Notes: generated from the letters alone by a model not told the origin. Numbered from the stretch's first letter, positions 33,663 to 43,569 are shown. The stretch: DNA of 64,000 nucleotides from Fibrobacter sp. UWB2 (GCF_002210425.1 NZ_MWQK01000004.1:406531-470530); one strand, 5' to 3'. Program-made: numbers and translations.

Positions 33663-36600
33663 TTACTTCTTGTAGTAAGCACCTCGGGCATTCGACGAGC
33701 CACGGACCGGGCGACCCTTGAGGTCAAAGGAGCGATCCACAGCTCTTGTGACCCTGGCCGCGCGCGGGCTCATGCGCCCGATAGCGGAGGATTTCTCGAT
33801 TTTAACTTCGATCTTTTTCGCTTCGAATGCGTTCCAGTTGTCACTTCCTTCGACATTGTAATAGACGGTATAGGTCTTTGCATCCGTGGCGGTTGGGATT
33901 TCGGCGCTGTATTTTTCACCATCGAGGCTGTAAAGCAATTTGCCGAAGTTGGTCTTGCCTGCCGTTACAAGTTCCTGAGATTTGCCGCTGTAAACGAGCT
34001 TTTCCTTAGCGACCGGAGCTTCCACAGAGACATCTGCCTTTGCGATTTTCACTTCGACCTTTTTCGCTTCAAAGGCATTCCAGTTGTCACTTCCTTCGAC
34101 CTTGTAATAGACGGTATAGGTCTTTGCATCCGTAGCAGTTGGGATTTCAGAAGAATACTTCTTACCATCGAGGCTGTAAAGCAACATTCCGAAGTTGGTC
34201 TTGCCTGCCGTTACAAGTTCCTGTGCTTTGCCGTTGTAAACGAGCTTTTCCTTGGCGACCGGAGCTTCCACGGAAACATCTGCCTTCTTGACAGTCAGCG
34301 TGCCTGCGGCAAAAGATATCTCGTAGTTGCTGGCGGTCAAGCCGCTAGGTGTAATCGTATATTTGCCAACCTTGTCGAGCTTTTTGTAGTTGTAACTGTA
34401 AGTGAGCTCGCCACCCAAAACCGATGCATTTTCTTCGCCGATAAAGCCACTGTATTCAACACCGTCATTTGCGGGTTCATTGCCGTAAACGATGGACTTG
34501 TCCTTCGCGGTAACAGTGAGCGGAGCCTTCGCGATTACCACTTCGATTATTTTCGCTTCGAATGCGTTCCAGTTGTCACTTCCTTCGACCTTGTAATAGA
34601 CGGTATAGGTCTTTGCGTCCGTGGCAGCTGGGATTTCGGCGCTGTATTTTTCACCATCGAGGCTGTAAAGCAATGTGCCGAAGTTGGTCTTGCCTGCCGT
34701 TACAAGTTCCTGTGCTTTGCCGCTGTAAGCGAGCTTTTCCTTGGCAACCGGAGCTTCCACGGAAACATCAGCCTTCTTGACTGTCAGCGTGCCTGCGGCA
34801 AAAGATATCTCGTAGTTGCCGGAGGTCAATCCACTTGGCGTAATCGTATATTCGCCAGCCTTGTCGAGCTTTTTGTAGCTGTAACTATACGAGAGCTCGC
34901 CACCCAAAACCGATGCATTTTCTTCGCCGATAAAGCCACTGTATTCAACACCGTCATTTGCGGGTTCATTGCCGTAAACGATGGACTTGTCCTTCGCGGT
35001 AACAGTGAGCGGAGCCTTCGCGATTACCACTTCGATTGTTTTCGCCTCAAAGGCATTCCAGTTGTCACTTCCTTCGACCTTGTAATAGACGGTATAAGTC
35101 TTTGCATCCGTAGCGGCTGGGATTTCGGCGCTGTATTTTTCACCATCGAGGCTGTAAAGCAACGTTCCGAAGTTGGTCTTGCCAACTGTTACAAGTTCCT
35201 GTGATTTGCCGTTGTAAACGAGCTTTTCCTTGGCGACCGGAGCTTCCACGGAAACATCAGCGATCTCGACTGTCAGCGTGCCTGCGGCAAAGGTAATCTC
35301 GTAGTTGCCGGAGGTCAATCCACTTGGCGTAATCGTATATTCGCCAGCCTTGTCGAGCTTTTTGTAGCTGTAACTATACGAGAGCTCGCCACCCAAAACC
35401 GACTCATTTTCTTCGCCGATAAAGCCACTGTATTCCACGCCGTCATTTGCAGGTTCATCGCCGTAGGCGATTGTCTTGTCCTTGGCGGTGATTGTAAGCG
35501 GAGCCTTCGCGATTACCACTTCGACCTTTTTCGCTTCAAAGGCGTTCCAGTTGTCACTTTCTGCAACTTTATAGTAGACTGTATAGGTCTTTACGTCAGT
35601 GGCGGTTGGGATTTCGGCGCTGTATTTTTCACCATCGAGGCTGTAAAGCAACGTTCCGAAGTTGGTCTTGCCTGCCGTTACAAGTTCCTGTGATTTGCCG
35701 CTGTAAGCGAGCTTTTCCTTGGCTGCCAGTGCTTCCACAGAGATATCAGCTTTTTCGACTGTCAGCGTGCCTGCGGCAAAGGTAATCTCGTAGTTGCCTG
35801 CGGTCAAGCCGCTAGGAGTAATCGTATATTTGCCGACCTTGTCGAGCTTTTTGTAGCTGTAACTATACGAGAGCTCGCCACCCAAAACCGACTCATTTTC
35901 TTCGCCGATAAAGCCACTGTATTCAACACCGTCATTTGCGGGTTCATTGCCGTAAACGATGGACTTGTCCTTCGCGGTAACAGTGAGCGGAGCCTTCGCG
36001 ATTACCACTTCGATTGTTTTCGCCTCAAAGGCATTCCAGTTGTCACTTCCTTCGACCTTGTAATAGACGGTATAAGTCTTTGCATCCGTAGCGGCTGGGA
36101 TTTCGGCGCTGTATTTTTCACCATCGAGGCTGTAAAGCAACGTTCCGAAGTTGGTCTTGCCAACTGTTACAAGTTCCTGTGATTTGCCGTTGTAAACGAG
36201 CTTTTCCTTGGCGACCGGAGCTTCCACGGAAACATCAGCGATCTCGACTGTCAGCGTGCCTGCGGCAAAGGTAATCTCGTAGTTGCCGGAGGTCAATCCA
36301 CTTGGCGTAATCGTATATTTGCCGACCTTGTCGAGCTTTTTGTAGCTGTAACTATACGAGAGCTCGCCACCCAAAACCGACTCATTTTCTTCGCCGATAA
36401 AGCCACTGTATTCAACACCGTCATTTGTGGGTTCATCGCCGTAAACGATGGTCTTATCCTTCGCGGTGACGGTGAGCGATACCTTCGCGATTGTAAATGT
36501 CTTTTTAATTTCGCCGTAATAGATTCCGACGCCCTGGACAGACAAAGTAGCCGTACCGGCATTCAAGTTTTCCTTGCAAACGACCTTGTAATCCTCGCCT

Positions 36601-38570
36601 TTGACAAGTGGATCGACACCCGCAGGCATAGTCACATCAGCCATCGGGCAAATGGAATCACCGGTGTAAATTTGGTCGGGAATATCGGCAATGACCATAT
36701 TGTCGGGGAACGGCACTGCAGGAACAAGGGTCTTTCTTTCGATAGCTTTGAGATCATTAGCGGAGAGCGAGCCGCTATATACGTTGCCATTCTCGTCCTT
36801 GAACGACTTGCCCTCGGCGATTTGGACGGAGCCTTTATAGCTGCTAGCCTTGATGAAGTCGGTGCTGTTTGTCCAGCCAAGGGTGATGTCACTGTTTTGG
36901 CTGTAGATGCCGTAGCCGTAGCCGCAAGTGGCCGTGACAATGCCGCCGTTTATCGTGACTCCGTTAGGACCGTAGATGCCATTGTTTTTGCCAGTGGCTG
37001 TGACGCTGCCGCCGCTTATCGTGATATTGCCAAAATCATTGTAGATGGCGTTGAAGCCAGTGGCCGTGACGATGCCGCCGTTTATCGTGACATTGCGTTT
37101 CCAGTTGTAGATGCCGAAACCGCCTGAGCCAGTGGCCGTGACGCTGCCGCCGTTTATCGTGACTCCGTTAGAACCGTAGATGCCGTTGTAGCCAGTGGCC
37201 GTGACGATACCGCCGTTTATCGTGACTCCTTCAGAACCGTAGATGCCGCTGCTAGAGCCAGAGGCCGTGACACTGCCGCCGATTATCGAGACAGTTCCCT
37301 TACTGTAGATGCCGCAACCGCCCGAACCATTTCCGGTGTCGTTCAAAATTCCGCTTTGCCCGTTCTGCCCGTAAATGGTCAGATTTTTATCAGCCTGGAT
37401 TCCGTCGGTTTCACTTTTAATCACCATCTCCGCACCGTCCGCGAGGATGAGATGAGCGTCACCGCTAAACTTGACTTGGTTCGAGTATTTCACCTTGCCC
37501 TGCACCACGTACCAGCCGCCTCCGAGGTTGCTCACGTCGGTTAAGGAGGTAAGCACGGTGTATTCGCCAAGCTTGCGGATTTGCTCCTTGCCATTTTCGT
37601 CGATGTAGGGGATGCCAATTTCCACCTTCAAATCTTTTTTCCCCACGGTAACGCTGTTGCCCTCAATACGTTCACCATTGACAAAATACACTACACTGCC
37701 GGAACCCGAAAAACCGAAGGTGACCGTTTCGCCAGCTTTGTAGTAATCCGTACCCGAGATGTTGATGAATGCATCACTCAAGGTAATGCCGTCGGGAACA
37801 CTCACGGTATACACCTCGGCAGTCGTAGCCGTGATGGCAACATCTTCGCTCGGCATCTTGAAAGTGGCGGTTTTTCGGTCGGCAGCGAGGTTTATCGTTA
37901 CGTTCTCGTTGGAAGCTGTTACGCCAGTAATCGTATTTATGATTTCATTTTCCTTGGCTGTCAGGGTGACCGTTTTGCCGGACTTGTAGTATTTGACTCT
38001 ATTGATGGTCGCAAAAGCGTTGCTGATGGTAAGATTTTCAGGAACACTCACGGCATAGGCATCGACCGTCAGCACCACGGTGATGTAGTTGAAGAACTTG
38101 TTTGCCGGAACCCTCACTCCGATGGAGGTTGAGTTTGGGGCGATGTTGGAGGAAGACGCTTTCTCGGTACCATCTTCCTTGAACGTCACGCTTTTGAAGT
38201 AAAAGCCCTCTTTGCCCACCGACACAGTGAAAGTCGTTGGGATTTTTTCGGTACTGAAGGCCGTCGTGGATGTCGATTTGTTGTTTTCGTTTTTGCCGGT
38301 CTTGTCCAATTCTTGATTGGGCGTGAAAGTGATGCCATAACCATCGTTCATGGTGTGCCCTTCGTTCGCAGGCCAAAGGACGCCTTTGCCATGATCCCAG
38401 GAAGCGACTTCTTCGCCTGTTGCGGCATTATAGATATGCGCCACAGGCTTTAAAATTGTGCCCTGGACATCGATTTTGTAAGTCAAGGTGACATCCGTTG
38501 CCCACGCGCTCGAAACAGCCGCAGAAAGGAGGAAAATTGCTAAAAATGTGAAAAATTTGATGTTTTTCAT
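33663..38570 (-). CDS. Large secreted protein with a beta-helix-like region and tandem MBG-type repeats
   Basis: About 1635 residues. The start is ATG 38570, directly before a signal peptide (IKFFTFLAIFLLSAAVSSAWA); the frame could open four codons earlier. After N-terminal beta repeats, residues ~360-580 contain many copies of NGGSVTATG-like turns (GVTINGGIVTATGYNGIYGS) that fit a right-handed beta helix. From ~640 two alternating modules follow: module B (MBG-like, VTAKDKSIVYGNEPANDGVEYSG; five copies) and module A (APVAKEKLVYNGKSQELV; six copies). Nucleotide identity among copies is very high. The tail is basic (RSFDLKGRPVRG...YYKK) and resembles that of the SGNH esterase. It is probably an adhesin or surface protein; the ligand is unknown. 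Confidence 0.82.
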   Translation of the reverse strand: MKNIKFFTFLAIFLLSAAVSSAWATDVTLTYKIDVQGTILKPVAHIYNAATGEEVASWDHGKGVLWPANEGHTMNDGYGITFTPNQELDKTGKNENNKSTSTTAFSTEKIPTTFTVSVGKEGFYFKSVTFKEDGTEKASSSNIAPNSTSIGVRVPANKFFNYITVVLTVDAYAVSVPENLTISNAFATINRVKYYKSGKTVTLTAKENEIINTITGVTASNENVTINLAADRKTATFKMPSEDVAITATTAEVYTVSVPDGITLSDAFINISGTDYYKAGETVTFGFSGSGSVVYFVNGERIEGNSVTVGKKDLKVEIGIPYIDENGKEQIRKLGEYTVLTSLTDVSNLGGGWYVVQGKVKYSNQVKFSGDAHLILADGAEMVIKSETDGIQADKNLTIYGQNGQSGILNDTGNGSGGCGIYSKGTVSIIGGSVTASGSSSGIYGSEGVTINGGIVTATGYNGIYGSNGVTINGGSVTATGSGGFGIYNWKRNVTINGGIVTATGFNAIYNDFGNITISGGSVTATGKNNGIYGPNGVTINGGIVTATCGYGYGIYSQNSDITLGWTNSTDFIKASSYKGSVQIAEGKSFKDENGNVYSGSLSANDLKAIERKTLVPAVPFPDNMVIADIPDQIYTGDSICPMADVTMPAGVDPLVKGEDYKVVCKENLNAGTATLSVQGVGIYYGEIKKTFTIAKVSLTVTAKDKTIVYGDEPTNDGVEYSGFIGEENESVLGGELSYSYSYKKLDKVGKYTITPSGLTSGNYEITFAAGTLTVEIADVSVEAPVAKEKLVYNGKSQELVTVGKTNFGTLLYSLDGEKYSAEIPAATDAKTYTVYYKVEGSDNWNAFEAKTIEVVIAKAPLTVTAKDKSIVYGNEPANDGVEYSGFIGEENESVLGGELSYSYSYKKLDKVGKYTITPSGLTAGNYEITFAAGTLTVEKADISVEALAAKEKLAYSGKSQELVTAGKTNFGTLLYSLDGEKYSAEIPTATDVKTYTVYYKVAESDNWNAFEAKKVEVVIAKAPLTITAKDKTIAYGDEPANDGVEYSGFIGEENESVLGGELSYSYSYKKLDKAGEYTITPSGLTSGNYEITFAAGTLTVEIADVSVEAPVAKEKLVYNGKSQELVTVGKTNFGTLLYSLDGEKYSAEIPAATDAKTYTVYYKVEGSDNWNAFEAKTIEVVIAKAPLTVTAKDKSIVYGNEPANDGVEYSGFIGEENASVLGGELSYSYSYKKLDKAGEYTITPSGLTSGNYEISFAAGTLTVKKADVSVEAPVAKEKLAYSGKAQELVTAGKTNFGTLLYSLDGEKYSAEIPAATDAKTYTVYYKVEGSDNWNAFEAKIIEVVIAKAPLTVTAKDKSIVYGNEPANDGVEYSGFIGEENASVLGGELTYSYNYKKLDKVGKYTITPSGLTASNYEISFAAGTLTVKKADVSVEAPVAKEKLVYNGKAQELVTAGKTNFGMLLYSLDGKKYSSEIPTATDAKTYTVYYKVEGSDNWNAFEAKKVEVKIAKADVSVEAPVAKEKLVYSGKSQELVTAGKTNFGKLLYSLDGEKYSAEIPTATDAKTYTVYYNVEGSDNWNAFEAKKIEVKIEKSSAIGRMSPRAARVTRAVDRSFDLKGRPVRGSSNARGAYYKK
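33829..36480 (-). repeat. Tandem nucleotide repeats coding for MBG-type modules
   Basis: The A and B modules of the large protein recur with a period of about 489 bp. A two-unit block recurs at about 978 bp: the same stretch near 35221 is found again near 36199. The near identity of these copies implies recent duplication or gene conversion. Confidence 0.85.
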
Positions 38571-38622
38571 AGGGTAAAGCATCCCATTTTATGTTAAACC
38601 GCGTCAAATTTAAAAAAGAGGT

Positions 38623-38653
38623 AAAAAAAATAAATAGCCCAAATGGGCTATTT
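38623..38653 (-). terminator. Intrinsic terminator of the Ig-like/T9SS-tail gene
   Basis: On the minus strand AAATAGCCC pairs with GGGCTATTT around ATTT, followed by ATTTTTTTT. It lies about 100 bp after the stop of the gene at 38750 and before the MBG gene. Confidence 0.8.
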
Positions 38654-38749
38654 TTAGGGTTATTCTGCCGCTCCTGCTCACGGGCTATTTTTAAAGTCAC
38701 TAGAATTTTCTCCCTTTGACACGTCAGCACGACGTGACAGGGCGTTTCC

Positions 38750-40675
38750 TTACTTCACGGCAATTCTTGCGGTACGAACCATGCTGTTGCTTTCGACACG
38801 AACCAGGTAACTGCCTCGGTTCAAATGAGCGAGGCTAATGCTCTTTGTGCCATTCACAGGTTCCGCAAACGTTTCGACCAGATGACCGGTCAAGTCGAAC
38901 ACCTGCACACGCACCATCGAAGATGTCGGCAGCGCAATCGTCAGTGCGTTATCCGCATAGCCGAACTTCACGCCGTTCATTGCCACCGTCACGATCTTAA
39001 TGGTCTTTTCGCTCGAAGAGGATTCGGCCTTTTCGCTAGAGCTGGACTGCACGGCAGAGCTACTACTCGTTGCCGAACTCGACGAAGACTTCGCGGAACT
39101 GCTGGACTTTGCAGAATTCGACGAAGACGAAATATCGTCAATAGATGCAACGACATTTATCTTGCCCGTTACAGTCTTTGTTTCTCCATAATAATCCGTC
39201 AGTTCGAACGAATAAACGTATTCATGGGCCGCCATTTTAGGATCCACAGTTCCATAAATCTTAACTTGCTTTTTTTCTTTATCTTGTTCCACTTTCAAAT
39301 CAGCAAGGATTTTTTTACCATTAATAAGTTTCACATGGTTGTACTGATAAACTATCGGAACAATCTCTTGGCCAGCAACAACCGTTTGATTATCGCTACC
39401 TTCAATAACATCGAACGACATAACCCCAGCTGCTACATTAATCGTCGCCTTTGCACTCGCATTGTTGTCGGCACCAGTGACTGTAAGCACAACTTCATAC
39501 GGGCCCTTAGCATTTTCTTCAACCAGCCCTGTAATAGTCACCGTATTACCATCTTTTTTAAGCCCGTAACCACCCGGGAAATTCGTAAGCTCAAGATTAG
39601 AGCCATGTTCTACCTTGAAAACAATCGGCTTGATAGAATCGCCGGCAGTCAGCGACTGCGTTTCATTTTCAATGACATATACCTTCGTCTCTACAGACTT
39701 ATGAATCACATCAACGTTTGCAAAAGCGGTATCATTGTTATTTTCACCAATTGCAATAATTCTTATCGTGTATAATCCATCCTTCAAATTCTCATCGACA
39801 GTTCCACTGCACGTGAGCTTATTTTCTTCTACACTATACGCAAACGATCCTTTTAACGATCCTTCGAACTTAAATGAAGATAAACTTTCATCGACATGAA
39901 CATTTGCAAACTCAAACACGACAGGCTCAATCTCATTGCCCGCCAGGACTTCCTGTCTTGCTTTTTCACTAACAAGTTTTATTGATGTGCGAGCCTTGCC
40001 ACTTTCCACAACAATCGTTCCCGACATGCTCTTTTCATCGCCTTGGTCGTTCTTAACAGTGACTTTGTATTCATAATCACCAGACATTACATCGCTATTT
40101 ACAGAGCCGACAATCATGATTTTATGTTTTTTTTCATCAATATTCTTTACAAGTCCAGACGGGAGTCCACTTACGCTATAACTTGTTATTCCCTCGTAAT
40201 CGAAAACGATAGGTGTAATAGACTTACCCGCAGTGACTTCCTGATTCACGTCACCGCTACTTTTATTCCATTTTAAAGACAACGTTTCTTCTTTTTCCAG
40301 CACAATGAACTCGAACTCTGTCATGGCGAACTTGCCATCAGCGTCTTTGACGACGATAAATGCAGTGTACTTACCAGCGGGAATATCATCTCTCATCTCT
40401 CCCGCAATTTCACAAGCGGGCCCCTTAGTCCACCTTTTCGACAAGCCAAAATTTTCCAAAAAGTTCGTCGATGAATATTCTGGTACAGCATCTTCGCCAA
40501 GGCCAGTATTTTCATATAGAATTTTAACCGGCTTAATTTCATCGCCAGCATACACGGTCTGGGAAAGTTCCCCTGACAGAACCTGTTGCGTGATTTTTTC
40601 CGAAGCCTCATACGTTTCAGCGGCATTTGCTACCGCAAAGAACAAGGCAAAAGCCAACGCCATGATTTTTTTCAT
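38750..40675 (-). CDS. Secreted protein with five Ig-like repeats and a type IX secretion-type C-terminal domain
   Basis: The protein (641 residues) begins with a signal peptide (KIMALAFALFFAVANAAE). Five repeats of ~90 residues each open with a variant of QxVxAGxxIxPIVFxY (QEVTAGKSITPIVFDY, QEVLAGNEIEPVVFEF, QSLTAGDSIKPIVFKV, QTVVAGQEIVPIVYQY). A Ser-rich linker with SSSS runs separates them from the tail. The C-terminal ~70 residues (MVRVQVFDLTGHLVETF, NRGSYLVRVES) fit the T9SS type A sorting domain, so the protein is probably exported by the type IX system. The ATG at 40675 follows GGAGG; a longer frame is rejected. Confidence 0.82.
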   Translation of the reverse strand: MKKIMALAFALFFAVANAAETYEASEKITQQVLSGELSQTVYAGDEIKPVKILYENTGLGEDAVPEYSSTNFLENFGLSKRWTKGPACEIAGEMRDDIPAGKYTAFIVVKDADGKFAMTEFEFIVLEKEETLSLKWNKSSGDVNQEVTAGKSITPIVFDYEGITSYSVSGLPSGLVKNIDEKKHKIMIVGSVNSDVMSGDYEYKVTVKNDQGDEKSMSGTIVVESGKARTSIKLVSEKARQEVLAGNEIEPVVFEFANVHVDESLSSFKFEGSLKGSFAYSVEENKLTCSGTVDENLKDGLYTIRIIAIGENNNDTAFANVDVIHKSVETKVYVIENETQSLTAGDSIKPIVFKVEHGSNLELTNFPGGYGLKKDGNTVTITGLVEENAKGPYEVVLTVTGADNNASAKATINVAAGVMSFDVIEGSDNQTVVAGQEIVPIVYQYNHVKLINGKKILADLKVEQDKEKKQVKIYGTVDPKMAAHEYVYSFELTDYYGETKTVTGKINVVASIDDISSSSNSAKSSSSAKSSSSSATSSSSAVQSSSSEKAESSSSEKTIKIVTVAMNGVKFGYADNALTIALPTSSMVRVQVFDLTGHLVETFAEPVNGTKSISLAHLNRGSYLVRVESNSMVRTARIAVK

Positions 40676-40746
40676 ATAGCCCTCCATTTTTCGCCCCTAA
40701 AAAGGGCCAAGGTCACCTACTAAATTGCAAATATAAAAAAATGAAA

Positions 40747-40767
40747 GAGCCGCCTTCCCTGCGGCTC
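40747..40767 (-). terminator. Orphan terminator-like hairpin
   Basis: GAGCCGC and GCGGCTC form a 7-bp stem around a 7-base loop. On the minus strand it is followed by TTTCATTTTTTT, the layout of an intrinsic terminator, but no minus-strand gene lies immediately upstream. It may stop read-through from ettA, or it may be a relic that predates the membrane protein gene at 40775. Confidence 0.55.
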
Positions 40768-40774
40768 CAATGTA

Positions 40775-41785
40775 ATGCACGCCAATCTGGTAGCTGTAGC
40801 GCTGCGCATTGATATTTTAACGAACATCAAGATAAAAAGTCCTTTGGAGTTATGCAATGCCTGCAACAAAGACTTCGCAAAGGTTTTATTTGCACTTTAC
40901 ATGGATTTTACTTTAGGTTTATTTTTTATAGATTATATAGCAACTATTTATGAATCGAGTGGAAACATGATTGCAATTTTGTGTATTATAAATTTTCTTT
41001 GGGGACTGGCATTCTTCCCGATATTCAACATCCTAAAAAAATGGGTTGAAAGCACAAAATCTCTACCGTTTGGGGCTATAATCAATTTTTTAAGTGATCT
41101 GCTAATGAGGTTGATAATGGTTTGCGGATTATGGTTCCCATTATTGCTAATAATCTTTTTTAAGGATCTCGACCACGGAAACAATGCCTTATGGAGTGCG
41201 CTGGCCTTTTTTGGAGGGCTAGTGGCTTATGCATTCCTAAAACGTAACGCCATCAAGTCGTACGTCCGGGAAGTCCACCAAAAATCAAACCCGTACGACA
41301 CTCCTAGCGAGCTCGCCATAGAAATTATCGAGAAAGACTGGCGCTGCAGAAAATGCGGAACGCCCCACAAATATCCTTACGAAAGGAATTCGCCGATGTA
41401 CGGGAGCCCGTTATTTATCTGCCCCAAATGCGGAATGGAACAACTTGCTTACGGGCGTTTGGAACCCGCATTGAATCGAAGTTTTGGTAATTGGAACATC
41501 GGGCGTATTTCCATAAAAGTAAATGTTGTTACGTTTGTTATTTCGGTGGCCTTACTGATACTGATTTTGAATATACCATATTCATCTCGCGAATTTTTCG
41601 GCATTCTGCTTTTCTTTACCGCAACTATTTTCGTTTCAAGCGTAATAATAACGATTGAGAGTAAGCTGAAGAAAAAGCCTGACTTTATCAAAAAGTCCGA
41701 AGAACGCTTGCAGAACAAGGATTACGTAACACTGTTACGCAAACACGGCTACGAAGTTCCACACTCCATCCGCAGCAGCAAATAA
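40775..41785 (+). CDS. Membrane protein with internal zinc ribbon, function unknown
   Basis: I do not recognise a named family. The 336-residue product has four hydrophobic segments before residue 150 and two after residue 245. In between is a cytoplasmic region with a two-CxxC zinc ribbon (WRCRKCGTPHKYPYERN ... FICPKCGMEQ). A further CNAC pair lies near residue 28. The start at 40775 lacks a ribosome binding site; a frame shift or a later start is possible. The gene is more AT-rich than its neighbours and is flanked by an orphan terminator-like hairpin at 40747, which suggests an inserted gene. Confidence 0.6.
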   Translation: MHANLVAVALRIDILTNIKIKSPLELCNACNKDFAKVLFALYMDFTLGLFFIDYIATIYESSGNMIAILCIINFLWGLAFFPIFNILKKWVESTKSLPFGAIINFLSDLLMRLIMVCGLWFPLLLIIFFKDLDHGNNALWSALAFFGGLVAYAFLKRNAIKSYVREVHQKSNPYDTPSELAIEIIEKDWRCRKCGTPHKYPYERNSPMYGSPLFICPKCGMEQLAYGRLEPALNRSFGNWNIGRISIKVNVVTFVISVALLILILNIPYSSREFFGILLFFTATIFVSSVIITIESKLKKKPDFIKKSEERLQNKDYVTLLRKHGYEVPHSIRSSK

Positions 41786-41792
41786 TTAAAAA

Positions 41793-41817
41793 GGGACTCT
41801 TTCGAGTCCCGTTTTTT
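41793..41817. terminator. Bidirectional intrinsic terminator
   Basis: GGGACTC and GAGTCCC form a 7-bp stem around TTTC, flanked by A- and T-runs. It lies between the convergent zinc-ribbon membrane gene and ettA. Confidence 0.88.
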
Positions 41818-41820
41818 GTA

Positions 41821-43515
41821 TTACTGTCTCGTGAGAGTCTTGTATCGAATCGGCTTCGGATTGTCAGCGTCTTCGCCAAGGCGCTTGCGACGGTCGGCTT
41901 CGTATTCACTCCAGTTGCCTTCGAACCACACGACCTTCGAATCGCCTTCGTAGGCAAGGATGTGCGTTGCAATACGGTCAAGGAACCAGCGGTCATGCGA
42001 GATGATCACGGCGCAGCCTGCGAACTTGAGGATAGCCTGTTCCAAAGCCTGCAATGTTTCAATGTCCAAGTCGTTCGTCGGTTCGTCAAGGAACAAGAGG
42101 TTGCCCGGCTTCTGCAAGTTCTTTGCCATGAGCACGCGGTTGCGTTCACCACCGGAAAGCTGCGAAAGCTTCTTCTGCTGTGCCGCACCCGTGAAGTTGA
42201 AGAGACCGCAGTAAGCACGGCCATTCATCTTGCGATCGCCCACCAAGATTTCGTCATTGCCACCCGTGATGGATTCCCAAACCGTCTTGGAATCGTCCAA
42301 ACTTTCGCGGCCCTGTTCCATACTGATGATTTCGACAGTTTCACCAATCTTGAGCGTACCACCATCCGGCTTTTCCTGGCCCATAATCATCTTGAACAAA
42401 GTCGTTTTACCAGCACCGTTCGGACCAATGATGCCCACGATACCCGAGCGCGGCAAGCTGAAGTTCAAATCGTCGAACAGCACCTTTTCGCCAAAGGCCT
42501 TCTGCAAATGTTCCGCCTGGATAACAACATCGCCCAAGCGCTTGCCGTTTGCAATGTGGATTTGAGCCACCTTGATCTGTTCCTTGGAATCTTCGGCCAA
42601 GAGTTCTTCGTAAGCCTTGAGACGAGCCTTGCTCTTTGCCTGGCGAGCCTTCGGACTCTGCTTGACCCATTCCTGTTCACGAGCGAGGCGCTTCTGACGG
42701 TCAGATTCACCCTTCTCTTCGTTCTTCATGCGTTCAAGTTTCTGGTCAAGCCACTGGGCGTAATTGCCTTCCCAAGGAATGCCGCGACCGCGGTCAATTT
42801 CCAGAATCCAGTTCGTTACGTTGTCAAGGAAGTAACGGTCATGCGTCACGAGAATCACGGAGCCCTTGTATTCACGGAGGTGGCGTTCGAGCCATGCAAC
42901 CGTTTCTGCGTCCAGGTGGTTCGTTGGTTCGTCAAGGAGCAACAAATCCGGTTCTTCGAGAAGCAAGCGGCAGAGAGCCACACGGCGCTTTTCACCGCCG
43001 GATAGGTTCGTCACCGGCCAATCGCCCGGCGGGCAGCGGAGAGCGTCCATTGCAATTTCGATATTGCGGTCGAGGCTCCACAAATCCTGAGCGTCGATGA
43101 TGTCCTGAAGCTTAGCCTGTTCGTCGAGGAGCTTGTTCATCTCGTCGTCTTCCATCGGTTCAGCAAACTTCATGGAAATTTCGTTGAAGCGGTCAAGCAC
43201 GGCCTGCTTTTTCGCGACAGCCTGCATCACGTTTTCCTTGACGGTCAAGGTCGGGTCAAGCTGCGGTTCCTGCGGCAGGTAGCCTGCGGTGCGACCCGGC
43301 TCGATCCAAGCTTCGCCTTGGAATTCCTTGTCAATGCCCGCCATAATGCGGAGGAGTGTCGACTTACCGGCACCGTTCTGGCCGATAATACCAATCTTTG
43401 CGCCATAGTAAAAGCTCAAAGAAATGTCCTTCAGCACCTCTTTGTTAGGCGGATAGGACTTGGTCATTTTGTACATGTAGAAAACGAATTTTTCTGCTTT
43501 GTTTTGTTCGGCCAT
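41821..43515 (-). CDS. ettA: Energy-dependent translational throttle protein EttA (ABC-F)
   Basis: ABC-F proteins bind the ribosomal E site and adjust translation to cellular energy. The 564-residue protein has two ABC domains: first with GQNGAGKST and LSGGEKRRVALCRLL, second with GPNGAGKTT and LSGGERNRVLMAKNL. Both have LLLDEPTNHLD/LFLDEPTNDLD. The P-site tRNA interaction motif region lies between them (about residues 240-330), with an Arg/Lys-rich coiled coil (RLAREQEWVKQSPKARQAKSKAR). Its 564 residues match the ~555 of E. coli EttA, and the linker is the EttA type. Confidence 0.93.
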   Translation of the reverse strand: MAEQNKAEKFVFYMYKMTKSYPPNKEVLKDISLSFYYGAKIGIIGQNGAGKSTLLRIMAGIDKEFQGEAWIEPGRTAGYLPQEPQLDPTLTVKENVMQAVAKKQAVLDRFNEISMKFAEPMEDDEMNKLLDEQAKLQDIIDAQDLWSLDRNIEIAMDALRCPPGDWPVTNLSGGEKRRVALCRLLLEEPDLLLLDEPTNHLDAETVAWLERHLREYKGSVILVTHDRYFLDNVTNWILEIDRGRGIPWEGNYAQWLDQKLERMKNEEKGESDRQKRLAREQEWVKQSPKARQAKSKARLKAYEELLAEDSKEQIKVAQIHIANGKRLGDVVIQAEHLQKAFGEKVLFDDLNFSLPRSGIVGIIGPNGAGKTTLFKMIMGQEKPDGGTLKIGETVEIISMEQGRESLDDSKTVWESITGGNDEILVGDRKMNGRAYCGLFNFTGAAQQKKLSQLSGGERNRVLMAKNLQKPGNLLFLDEPTNDLDIETLQALEQAILKFAGCAVIISHDRWFLDRIATHILAYEGDSKVVWFEGNWSEYEADRRKRLGEDADNPKPIRYKTLTRQ

Positions 43516-43569
43516 ATTTTAGTGAATAATGGTTAGTGATTAGAGGTTAGCGGCCATGCCGCAGTTTAA

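Noticed and set aside
33612..35204. A 530-codon frame with internal repeats antisense to the MBG protein
   Set aside because: Its repeats only reflect the MBG repeats on the coding strand, and the sense gene has a signal peptide and start site.
36900..37310. CRISPR-like repeat
   Set aside because: The periodic DNA encodes NGGSVTATG turns in frame within the large secreted protein.
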